Position numbers and translations under genes: made by a program. Positions 8,095-14,607 of a DNA stretch of 20,531 nucleotides are shown one piece after another. A model generated the notes under the pieces. It saw only the letters and a list, made by a program, of their open reading frames with translations, was not told where the DNA came from and did not search any database. Each line of letters starts with the position of its first letter. Position 1 is the stretch's first letter. Source of the stretch: a virus; the IMG/VR virus record IMGVR_UViG_3300037247_000443, positions 1 through 20,531 of that record, one strand, 5' to 3'.

Positions 8095-9282
8095 TTAACC
8101 AGTAAAGATGAATAGAGGTACATTTCGGAGGATTTCTCTTTTGTTTGTCTCATTCACTTTCTGCTTCTCTAATTGTTTCTGCTGACCAGATTCATCTAGA
8201 GTCTCTCGTATTTGAGTAATCAACCTTTCTTGCTCTGATCTAGCTTCATCCATCAATGCCGGTCCATTCAATGTGACTTCGGAATTTGGAATTGGAATGG
8301 TTGCATATTTGCTTCGAATCATACCTAATGTTGACTTCGCACACGCCAAAAAGTATTCAACAATCCATCGTCTGCCTACATCATTGATTTCAGAATAGAC
8401 TATATTGTCATACGGCACATTTGCATAATCAGAGATTACATCTTCTTCAAAGGTGGCGTCCGCCGCAAATCTCTCCTCACGCACTGTGTAGTGGAAATGC
8501 AACAGGAAACTATCCTTTGGAATTGGAAAGAGTCGAACTTTGTTATTAATCAATTCAAAGGAAAACGCACTTCTACGAATAGTATCATTGAAATTGATTG
8601 CTTGTATTCGCAAAACATCTTCAAATGCGGGCAACAGAATGAAATTGATTGCTGGTGACAACGCATCAAATCCAAACTCAGTCAAAAGAGCATTCATGCC
8701 TCCGCCGGATACACCAGGAACTTGGAATCCGGCTCCGCCTGCTCCCAAACCACCATGAGCACCAAAGATTCTCTGAATGGCTGGAAGCACACCATGAAAG
8801 ATTCTTCGAATCTCTAGTCTATTACCACTTTCCGACACGGCACCATACAATTCTTGCAAATCATAGAGCTGTTGGTCGGCCTCAATATTAATTGAACCAG
8901 TTTTCCAATCTACATTACCACCGGCACCAACTTCTGTGCCATAATCTTCTGATGTAACGGTGATACGAGGTAATGGGCTAGCAATAATGTTCTTTCCGCT
9001 TAGGTTCGCACTTTTCGGACGACCTTGCAGATTGTACATGTTCTCACGAATGTTAAACTGGTTAACCTGATGAGCGTATTCAGTAATAGCCTCTTCGAAG
9101 CATGCGTAGAAATGCTTGTCAACCAACTCAACATCTAGAGTAGGCCATCCAAGCTTTCGGGCTGCCCAATCGGCAGCTTTCGGCGCATCTGTGACGAATT
9201 GTTGGTCGCCATCATAAAATGCAAACGGAGTAAGCCCTACTGGACTCTCACCCTGTCCAGGCCATACTACTGGTTCTGCCAT
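8095..9282 (-). CDS. gp13: T4 gp13-like neck protein
   Basis: Head-completion protein, in T4 acting with gp14 on the portal vertex after packaging. The N-terminal domain (about 37-75) contains ADWAARKLGWPTLDVELVDK and FYACFEEAITEYAHQVNQF, matching the gp13 pattern of a 'LRRLGxPxxxIxVxdxQxxdxxxeAixxYxeyh' helix pair. The C-terminal region has RRWIVEYFLACAKSTLGMIR, then KYATIPIPNSEVTLNGPALM and DEARSEQERL, matching the gp13 'LGxxRxKFxxxPxPxgexxLNGxxLlxEaxxEkerL' ending. At 395 residues it is longer than T4 gp13 (about 309). A glycine-rich patch at 174-195 (FGAHGGLGAGGAGFQVPGVS) looks like an insertion loop. An AAGGTG site precedes the ATG. Confidence 0.82.
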   Translation of the reverse strand: MAEPVVWPGQGESPVGLTPFAFYDGDQQFVTDAPKAADWAARKLGWPTLDVELVDKHFYACFEEAITEYAHQVNQFNIRENMYNLQGRPKSANLSGKNIIASPLPRITVTSEDYGTEVGAGGNVDWKTGSINIEADQQLYDLQELYGAVSESGNRLEIRRIFHGVLPAIQRIFGAHGGLGAGGAGFQVPGVSGGGMNALLTEFGFDALSPAINFILLPAFEDVLRIQAINFNDTIRRSAFSFELINNKVRLFPIPKDSFLLHFHYTVREERFAADATFEEDVISDYANVPYDNIVYSEINDVGRRWIVEYFLACAKSTLGMIRSKYATIPIPNSEVTLNGPALMDEARSEQERLITQIRETLDESGQQKQLEKQKVNETNKREILRNVPLFIFTG

Positions 9283-9303
9283 TTATTTCACCTTCAGGTC
9301 AGA

Positions 9304-9963
9304 TTAATCTGAATACTCCCAAACTCTGATCAGTCCTGCACTTCCAGGACCACCACGATCTCGGTTTGCACCGCCGCCACCGGATCCATACAGAGATCCG
9401 CTTCTTGCTAGTGGGTGACCTAGAACTTTGCTATTAATGCCTGGGGCGCCGCCGCCAAAGAATCCATCTGCTCCATCTCCTGACTGAGCCTGTTTGCGAG
9501 TAGAAGGATCTTGATACTGAAATCCTACTGTACCGGATGCGCCATCTACTTTCAAACTTCCAGTTCCTAAACTAGCAAGGCCTCCACCTCCGCCCTTCGG
9601 AGATGCTGCTCCTTGTCCACCGGAGCCTCCTTTAGCCAAACATCTTGACGCAGAAGGTTCAAACCACGTATCCGATCCTGCTGAACCGGTATTATAATCT
9701 TGGCGGGTTGCAGTTCCCAAACCACCACCTCCTCCGGCTCCTACAGAACAAGACAATGACCCTCCACTTTCACTTACAGATCCTGACGGAATGAAGAGTG
9801 CGGAATATGCTCCACCTCCGCCTCCGCCTGAAATTCCTAATCCTGAAGCGCCTCCACCGCCACCACCTCCGCCTAAACATTCAATGTATAAAGCTGACGT
9901 GCTGGAACCTGTAGCGAATGAACCAGTGCCTTGGTATATATTTGTTATTCTCTCTAATGGCAT
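9304..9963 (-). CDS. Glycine-rich adhesin-like protein
   Basis: A 219-residue glycine-rich protein, with blocks ECLGGGGGGGGASGLGISGG, LAKGGSGGQGAASPKGGGGG and GDGADGFFGGGAPG, ending GSAGLIRVWEYSD. It is a clear paralogue of residues 1-215 of the glycine-rich/LamG fusion at 4285-5631. They share the order TALYIECxGGG, NTGSxGxDTWF, LAKGGSGGQG, GDGADGFFG and GSAGLIR-WEYS. It is therefore that domain standing alone without a LamG partner. Glycine-rich repeats of this kind form stacked polyglycine helices in some phage fibre-tip adhesins, so a host-binding or decoration role is inferred. A GGAGG site lies upstream of the ATG. It sits directly upstream of the gp13-like neck gene. Confidence 0.82.
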   Translation of the reverse strand: MPLERITNIYQGTGSFATGSSTSALYIECLGGGGGGGGASGLGISGGGGGGAYSALFIPSGSVSESGGSLSCSVGAGGGGGLGTATRQDYNTGSAGSDTWFEPSASRCLAKGGSGGQGAASPKGGGGGLASLGTGSLKVDGASGTVGFQYQDPSTRKQAQSGDGADGFFGGGAPGINSKVLGHPLARSGSLYGSGGGGANRDRGGPGSAGLIRVWEYSD

Positions 9964-10018
9964 TTTTTATCCTCCAAAATTTTTAGCCAAACAAACAAGA
10001 TTACTCATACATATAACG

Positions 10019-10438
10019 TTAACGATGATAATACTCCATTTCATTGTCGTTTGAATTGCGACTACCACAAGGTTCGGCTGCAATTATTCGAATTGTGGAG
10101 TAAGATGCCATCCTGCTATCAATTGTCCATATCCAACCGGGCCGACCAGAAAAGTTTTGCGAAGGTGCATACCATCTTGTTTTTGATGCTAGAGCGGAAA
10201 AACTAAATTGAACAAATTCATCCGATCTTCTAAGTCTGACGCATTCTTCCTGGCCAGAAAATATGGTAGCAATTCTACCAACATCATCATACACTTTAAT
10301 GAGATCATACCCATCATTAACAATGAGTAGGTAAACATCGTCACGTGCGAAATTATTGGTGAATCCTTGTCGAGCTGCACCGCACCCCACAATTATTGCT
10401 AGCCCGACAACTATAAATATTTTGAAAAATTTCAACAT
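10019..10438 (-). CDS. Small putative membrane lipoprotein
   Basis: A 139-residue protein starting MLKFFKIFIVVGLAIIVGCG. Two lysines, a hydrophobic stretch and IVGC fit a lipoprotein signal peptide with lipidation at Cys19. I prefer this ATG (10436-10438) because AGGAAG lies 6 bases upstream. The frame also opens at 10489, but that start has a less plausible hydrophilic leader and lies against the preceding terminator. The mature part is polar, with two further cysteines. It sits alone behind the capsid terminator and before the glycine-rich gene. Phage lipoproteins often block superinfection or act in lysis; which, if either, applies here is unknown. It is not a recognised T4 structural gene. 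Confidence 0.72.
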   Translation of the reverse strand: MLKFFKIFIVVGLAIIVGCGAARQGFTNNFARDDVYLLIVNDGYDLIKVYDDVGRIATIFSGQEECVRLRRSDEFVQFSFSALASKTRWYAPSQNFSGRPGWIWTIDSRMASYSTIRIIAAEPCGSRNSNDNEMEYYHR

Positions 10439-10447
10439 GGCTAGCTT

Positions 10448-10477
10448 CCTATGTAATATGTTACTCCTATACATAGG
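10448..10477 (-). repeat. Inverted repeat overlapping the lipoprotein ribosome-binding site
   Basis: CCTATGTA (10448-10455) and TACATAGG (10470-10477) are perfect 8-bp arms separated by 14 bases. On the mRNA the arm nearest the gene overlaps the AGGAAG Shine-Dalgarno sequence of the lipoprotein gene. The hairpin could therefore mask the ribosome-binding site. The alternative is a dyad operator or processing site. The symmetry is seen; the function is inferred. Confidence 0.45.
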
Positions 10478-10490
10478 GAATGTGGGCATG

Positions 10491-10518
10491 AAAAAGGCCG
10501 ACTATTACTAGTCAGCCT
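10491..10518 (-). terminator. Rho-independent terminator after the major capsid gene
   Basis: Read on the minus strand, AGGCTGACTA, loop GTAA, then TAGTCGGCCT form a 10-bp stem with one G-U pair, followed at once by a U-run (TTTTTC). It lies 28 bases past the capsid stop codon. This is a textbook intrinsic terminator and would separate the scaffold/capsid transcript from the neck and tail genes downstream. Confidence 0.88.
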
Positions 10519-10545
10519 CATTCATTAAGTCACCGCCGTATCGGC

Positions 10546-12222
10546 TTATAGTCGAGTTAGACCCTCAACAAGAATACGACCGTAGAACTCTGGTCGAACA
10601 ATCTTCTTAGCGTAACGAGTCAAGACGCCTCTACGTGGAGTAAAGTTGTCAGGATCGTATACAAGAGGTGTCATTACTAGAGGGACGTAAGGTGCGTACA
10701 CCGCGCCGGTCTCTAGGAAGTTAGATCCCTTGTATCCAAGAAGGATAACGTTCGTTAACATATACGGATTCTTGTAAACCGTGTAACGGTTCTGGAAGGA
10801 ACCGACCTGGGTTACTCCAGCTGCATACTTCATTCGGTCACCGTCAGTCTCTACCGTGAAACCAGGAATGGTTTCAAGGATCGTCGAAACGTCAGGCGAA
10901 CAAACTAGGAAGTTTGCGCCACCACGAAGGGTGAGCTGGTGAATCTTGTTGCTTACCTTCTGGATCTTCTGACCCAAAGTCTCAAACCAAGTTTGATTGG
11001 TCCAAGCCTGTGCTGCAAGGTTAGCATCATTCTGGAAGTTGCCTGTCACGCCGTTAAAAATTCTAGCGATTGTTACAGACCAATAATCCGTTGTCTGTGC
11101 ATTGATGATAAGCATGTCCAGAATTTCAAGATCGATTTCAAGTGAGATATACTCACTCAACATCGCCGTCAACTCTGCCTCAGCGTCAATGCTGTGATAA
11201 GCGTTAAGGTCCTGTGCAAGTTCCGGAGTCCAAACAGCCTTCAACTTACGAGTCTTAGCTACGATTGGAATGCTCTTGAGCTCTAAGTCAATCTCTGGAA
11301 TACCAAGAGATGCCTGTGCTGTTGCACTTGAGTTTACAAGCTCCGAACGATCGTCCTCGAAGTCGCCTCGGGTTGAATCCGATGGCTGTGCGTGATATAG
11401 AACACTGGTGATAATAGCTTCATCATTTGAACCAGTGTCACTTCCAACGAATACAATAGTTCCACCGCCCTGCGTGCCACTTAGGAACGTATATTCAGGT
11501 AGCCAACCGTCAAGCTCGACGGATGCTGACATAGGAACGAATGCTCGAATGCCCTCAAAGTCCGGACGAGTGAAGTCGCCTACTGCTACCTCGTAGTATC
11601 TCAAGTTAGGAAGAGTTGCTACGACGGATTCGTTGAAGTTAACTGAGGCTGAAGTAACTGATGCAGATGATGCGAAATCATTCTGCGTTGCGGTCTGATC
11701 GTTGATGGAATAGCCCCACGCTCCATCACCATACAATCCGCCGGTTGGTACTACTGATGCAGATGGGAATAGTGCTCCCTTGTCACTCGTCTTTGAAATA
11801 CCGAATACCGAATCGCCAGATGTTCTTGGCAACTTAGTAGTTCCATACTTGAAGTCCATGAAGAAGATTAGACCAGAAGGAAGATTCATAGGCTGAATGC
11901 TTACGAACTCCTTAGCTGCAATCTCACCAAAGACCTTTCGAACGAGAGGAAGTGCAACACCTGCCCACTGCTCACCCGAACCTGCTACGCCGACTGCAAT
12001 ACCGGCAGAGGTTGGGTTTGTGGTCGTGCTTTCGTCAATTAGCTGACGGGCCTGGTTCTCAAGGAGAACGGCCATGCCGTGACGCTCATTGTCACCGTCA
12101 AGTCCTTCTAGAAGGCCGGTTGGGCCCCATTTGCCGGTGAGCGCACGTGTCTGTTGAAGCAGAACTGCACGCGGCGTCTGCGCATCAGCCATTAATTGAC
12201 CAAGATTAATTTCACCACTCAT
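10546..12222 (-). CDS. gp23: T4 gp23-like major capsid protein (precursor)
   Basis: Main HK97-fold shell protein of the phage head. Length is 558 residues (T4 gp23 is 521). Family-typical stretches include LVRKVFGEIAAKEFVSIQPM, NLPSGLIFFMDFKYGT, LKAVWTPELAQDLNAYHSID, LEIDLEILDMLI and the end RYAKKIVRPEFYGRILVEGL. The N-terminal 64 residues look like the removable propeptide. Sites fitting the gp21-type [LI]-x-E rule are LLE (37-39), LLE (53-55) and IDE (62-64); the last is nearly where T4 gp23 is cut (residue 65). AGAGGA lies 7 bases before the ATG. It follows the scaffold gene by 25 bases and is closed by the terminator at 10491-10518. Confidence 0.97.
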   Translation of the reverse strand: MSGEINLGQLMADAQTPRAVLLQQTRALTGKWGPTGLLEGLDGDNERHGMAVLLENQARQLIDESTTTNPTSAGIAVGVAGSGEQWAGVALPLVRKVFGEIAAKEFVSIQPMNLPSGLIFFMDFKYGTTKLPRTSGDSVFGISKTSDKGALFPSASVVPTGGLYGDGAWGYSINDQTATQNDFASSASVTSASVNFNESVVATLPNLRYYEVAVGDFTRPDFEGIRAFVPMSASVELDGWLPEYTFLSGTQGGGTIVFVGSDTGSNDEAIITSVLYHAQPSDSTRGDFEDDRSELVNSSATAQASLGIPEIDLELKSIPIVAKTRKLKAVWTPELAQDLNAYHSIDAEAELTAMLSEYISLEIDLEILDMLIINAQTTDYWSVTIARIFNGVTGNFQNDANLAAQAWTNQTWFETLGQKIQKVSNKIHQLTLRGGANFLVCSPDVSTILETIPGFTVETDGDRMKYAAGVTQVGSFQNRYTVYKNPYMLTNVILLGYKGSNFLETGAVYAPYVPLVMTPLVYDPDNFTPRRGVLTRYAKKIVRPEFYGRILVEGLTRL

Positions 12223-12247
12223 AGTGATTTTCCTCTAAGTTTAATGG

Positions 12248-13729
12248 TTAGCTTTTAATTCCTGCGAGCTTCTGGAATCGTGCGGCTAAAGCTGCACCTT
12301 CTGCAAGAACGGTTGGTACTATTTCGCCTGTATTAGGCGTGACCTTCCGTCTTGATCGTGTGCTGCCGACGGCTCTTGAAGCTAGCCCCTCGGTAATCGT
12401 TCTCTTACGAGAAACTGGCTTACCTCGGAATGCCTCCGCGAGTGTTGCAAATACCAACTTAGCCTCGCGAACGGTTGTTGCTCTGTCAAATCCCTCTACA
12501 ACACGCATCTTCTGACGAACGTCCATATTATATGACTTGAACAATTTGTTCGTAAATAGCAACTTCGCGTTGAGTAGATTTACTTCGTTGAGCTTACTAC
12601 GCAGGTATCGAATAGCGTCCCGGTATTCTTTCAGCTCACTTCTAAGAGAAGTAACTTCGTACTGTACTTTGTCGTCGTTCTCCTCATCTTCGATCTCCTT
12701 TAGAATTTCTTCCAAGTCGATTTCATCGTCATCTTCATCCCCAAACTGTTCAGAGATTGCGTCTGTCTGCTTATCGCCTTCTCCCTGAGTAAAGGATGAG
12801 TCTGCTGTTACAGATGCGTCCTTCTCACCACCCTCGCCGGGGCCGTGTCCGTCAGATACTTCTGCGTCGTTCTGTTCCAACACTGGCTCTTCCTCTTCTT
12901 CATCACCAAATTCCATGCCAGCATCAATTGGCTCTTCTTCACCATAGTCGTCCATTTCGTCGTCGCCCATCATATCAGCTTCGAGCTCGGCGATAATTGC
13001 TTCTAGGTCAAGGTCACGATCACCTTCATCGTCAAATTCATCTTCACCACCCATTTCTGGTCCCATTTCACCACCACCCATTTCTGGTTCCATTTCACCA
13101 CCACCTAATTCTGGTTCCATTTCACCACCACCTAATTCTGGTCCCATACCACCACCTAATTCTGGTGCCATTTCGCCACCACCCATTTCGGGTGCCATTT
13201 CCTCTTCATCGTCAGCGCCAAACGGATCCTCTTCATCATCATCTTCGAAGATTCCTTCTCTAACAGGAGTGCCTGCAGGTTGCTGCAGACCTTCGTTATC
13301 AGTGTCGCCGGAAGTAGTTGCGGCGGAAGCAGCGGTTGCTGGTTCCTTTGGACTGGAAGTACCATACTGCTGAGTTGGCTCCGTTGCGATAGCCGAACTA
13401 TCTAGGCCAACGTCGCTATCAGGTGCATCATCAAGTGCTTCTGTGGTGACATCTTGATCACCAGTAAACGAGGACTTCTCCACCTTCTCTGCGTTCTTCG
13501 AGCCGCCTTCGCCAGGACCGTGACCGTCAGATACTTCTGCATCGTTCAGTTCATCAAGATCTTCCTCGTCACCATAATCGGTTTCGTTTCTAAGACGGGT
13601 AGACAACATTGAGGTGAGGTGCGGAGTAAATGCCTCTTCTAGAGCTGCCTTTGCATTAGCGAGTGCGGTCTCTCGGACTGCCTTTGCATCTGCAATTGCT
13701 TCTCTTAATAGTTTATTCCTTCGTGCCAT
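12248..13729 (-). CDS. gp22: T4 gp22-like prohead core scaffolding protein, enlarged and acidic
   Basis: Internal scaffold around which the capsid assembles and which the prohead protease then destroys. It is 493 residues, far longer than T4 gp22 (about 269). The C-terminal third (about 356-440) carries the family pattern: long helices with LKEYRDAIRYLRSKLNEVNL, LNAKLLFTNKLFK, KMRVVEGFDRATTVREAKLV and the ending RFQKLAGIKS. The N-terminus is helical (MARRNKLLREAIADAKAVRE). Between them lies an extremely acidic region with six 9-residue Met/Pro/Glu/Gly repeats (177-229) and two copies of NDAEVSDGHGPGEGG (62-76 and 287-301). It is placed directly before the capsid gene, as in T4. GAGGA precedes the ATG. 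Confidence 0.9.
   Translation of the reverse strand: MARRNKLLREAIADAKAVRETALANAKAALEEAFTPHLTSMLSTRLRNETDYGDEEDLDELNDAEVSDGHGPGEGGSKNAEKVEKSSFTGDQDVTTEALDDAPDSDVGLDSSAIATEPTQQYGTSSPKEPATAASAATTSGDTDNEGLQQPAGTPVREGIFEDDDEEDPFGADDEEEMAPEMGGGEMAPELGGGMGPELGGGEMEPELGGGEMEPEMGGGEMGPEMGGEDEFDDEGDRDLDLEAIIAELEADMMGDDEMDDYGEEEPIDAGMEFGDEEEEEPVLEQNDAEVSDGHGPGEGGEKDASVTADSSFTQGEGDKQTDAISEQFGDEDDDEIDLEEILKEIEDEENDDKVQYEVTSLRSELKEYRDAIRYLRSKLNEVNLLNAKLLFTNKLFKSYNMDVRQKMRVVEGFDRATTVREAKLVFATLAEAFRGKPVSRKRTITEGLASRAVGSTRSRRKVTPNTGEIVPTVLAEGAALAARFQKLAGIKS
13043..13201 (-). repeat. In-frame 27-bp tandem repeats in the scaffold gene
   Basis: Six consecutive units encode variants of EM(A/E/G)PE(L/M)GGG; one unit lacks its first Glu. 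At the DNA level the 27-base units are near-identical in the middle of the array. The array keeps frame and probably expands and contracts by slippage. The repeats add methionine, glutamate and flexible glycine to an already acidic linker. Confidence 0.9.
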
Positions 13730-13858
13730 GTCTTTCCTCTAATGGTTCAGGAACTATTAGGAGTCCCTACAAAAGTCTGGATATATCGCATAACACCTTA
13801 CAGAAAGGTGTATTACATACTTAAATAGTATCTATGATACGGAAACAATCAATTTTAA
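13730..13858 (-). promoter_or_regulatory. Structured leader of the scaffold/capsid transcript
   Basis: This 129-base stretch lies between a terminator and the scaffold start codon, so a promoter is expected in or near it. It holds two small hairpins. One is ATACT/AGTAT with a 5-base loop (13817-13831); the other is ACACCTT/AAGGTGT with a 5-base loop (13793-13811). It ends with an AGAGGA ribosome-binding site. I see no exact T4-type late promoter (TATAAATA on the minus strand) and no convincing sigma-70 pair. Confidence 0.4.
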
Positions 13859-13902
13859 TGAAAAAGTGCCGCTAAATATTGATTATACAATATTTTAGCG
13901 AC
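13859..13902 (-). terminator. Rho-independent terminator closing the upstream head block
   Basis: On the minus strand, GTCGCTAAAATATTG, loop TATAAT, then CAATATTTAGCGGC pair over about 14 bp with one bulged A and one G-U pair, followed by ACTTTTTC. It begins 8 bases after the stop codon of the 90-residue gene. The stem is AT-rich in its upper half but has a GC-containing base and a U-tract, so termination is likely. It isolates the scaffold/capsid pair from the genes transcribed before it. Confidence 0.75.
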
Positions 13903-13909
13903 ATATTTG

Positions 13910-14182
13910 TCAGTCTTGAGCGTAATATTGGCCGGATATACTTAAAAAAGAGTGTCCACCAGCATCAGCTATCTGTGCATAAATCTGGCCACCATCACTC
14001 CAAAATGAAGGACGAGCTTGTGGGTGTTGGTCTTTAAGTTTTTTTAGAAACGTAGCCCATTCCTCAGAACTCACGCGTCTCTTCGCATCAGATATAGTAA
14101 TGCGCCGGCGCGGACCAGCTTCATCTATACGACTTGCCTCAGTAAGCAAGTTATTTCTAAGAAACTTTCTAAGTCGGAACAT
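13910..14182 (-). CDS. Small protein with LLTE N-terminal motif
   Basis: A 90-residue unrecognised protein, the last gene before the terminator at 13859-13902. The N-terminus MFRLRKFLRNNLLTEASRID is a basic amphipathic helix ending in LTE, which fits the [LI]-x-E cleavage rule of gp21-type proteases. The remainder has EEWATFLKKLKDQHPQARPS and a C-terminal beta-like GGQIYAQIADAGGHSFLSIS. No strong Shine-Dalgarno sequence precedes its ATG, which is one base past the previous stop codon, so translation is probably coupled. A head-internal protein is possible, by inference from the motif and position. Confidence 0.72.
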   Translation of the reverse strand: MFRLRKFLRNNLLTEASRIDEAGPRRRITISDAKRRVSSEEWATFLKKLKDQHPQARPSFWSDGGQIYAQIADAGGHSFLSISGQYYAQD

Positions 14183-14183
14183 T

Positions 14184-14408
14184 TTAATTTTTGACTATTA
14201 CTTTGGATCGATTGATATTCATTGTTGCGCCTTGAGCAAGTCTAACTCGCACGCTTGCGGCCGCTGTCCATAGTACCTGTCCAGGTCCATGCGGCGTCTC
14301 AACTTTGTCGCCTCTCTTAGGTTTCGATTCGTTCAGTTTGATTCCGCTCTCCTTCAGGACGCGTCGAACCTCTTCTCGAACGATTTGTCTTACTTCTCGC
14401 TCTCGCAT
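14184..14408 (-). CDS. Small protein with IVREEV helix and possible SH3-like barrel, overlapping bS21
   Basis: A 74-residue protein whose first 31 codons overlap the end of the bS21 gene in another frame. It starts MREREVRQIVREEVRRVLKE, the clearest example of the V-R-E-E helix shared by several proteins here. LKE and LNES follow, the first an [LI]-x-E site. The C-terminal half (KRGDKVETPHGPGQVLWTA, then SVRVRLAQGATMNINRSKVI) has the alternating pattern of a small SH3/KOW-like barrel. That is a fold guess, not a family match. The shared helix argues that this frame is real. Confidence 0.72.
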   Translation of the reverse strand: MREREVRQIVREEVRRVLKESGIKLNESKPKRGDKVETPHGPGQVLWTAAASVRVRLAQGATMNINRSKVIVKN

Positions 14409-14592
14409 TTGCCTCTCTCCTTCTACGTTTGAATGCCTCTTGCCGTTTCAATTTGCGTTTCAAAGACGGCTTAAGATGATATTCGTGTTTTCTCAGGTCT
14501 TCGAGTATACCTGCTCGCTTAACTCGTTTCTTAAACTCAACCAACGCTCGACCAAACGCGGCGTCACCGTCTCCTCGTACATCAATCTGCAT
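14317..14592 (-). CDS. rpsU: Ribosomal protein bS21, phage-encoded
   Basis: A homologue of bacterial small-subunit protein bS21, which sits near the mRNA exit/anti-Shine-Dalgarno region and helps translation initiation. Residues 1-66 match the family: MQIDVRGDGDAAFGRALVEF (start strand and first helix), KKRVKRAGILEDLRKHEYHL, then KPSLKRKLKRQEAFKRRRRE. Compare E. coli bS21 '[25 protein letters not shown]'. Cellular bS21 is about 70 residues; this reads to 91 because its frame stays open through the start of the next gene. AAGG lies about 5 bases before the ATG. Phage-borne bS21 is known from aquatic phages and could join host ribosomes to favour phage mRNA. It lies in the head-assembly block, so expression is probably late. 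Confidence 0.92.
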   Translation of the reverse strand: MQIDVRGDGDAAFGRALVEFKKRVKRAGILEDLRKHEYHLKPSLKRKLKRQEAFKRRRREANARARSKTNRSRRGSTRPEGERNQTERIET

Positions 14593-14607
14593 AAAACCTT
14601 CTTTCTG

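Noticed and set aside
9304-9963. Collagen-like protein
   Set aside because: Glycines are clustered in runs, not in a regular Gly-X-Y period, so a polyglycine adhesin-like fold fits better.
10412-10419. TATAAATA, the exact T4 late promoter sequence
   Set aside because: It is on the plus strand inside the lipoprotein signal-peptide codons, pointing against all genes; most likely chance in AT-rich sequence.
10439-10489. 17-residue N-terminal extension of the lipoprotein reading frame
   Set aside because: It would put a hydrophilic leader before the signal peptide and start right at the capsid terminator; the ATG at 10438 has AGGAAG at ideal distance.
12997-13263. Plus-strand open frame rich in His, Pro and Leu
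   Set aside because: It is the antisense shadow of the Met/Glu/Gly repeats in the scaffold gene; repeat composition removes stop codons from that frame.
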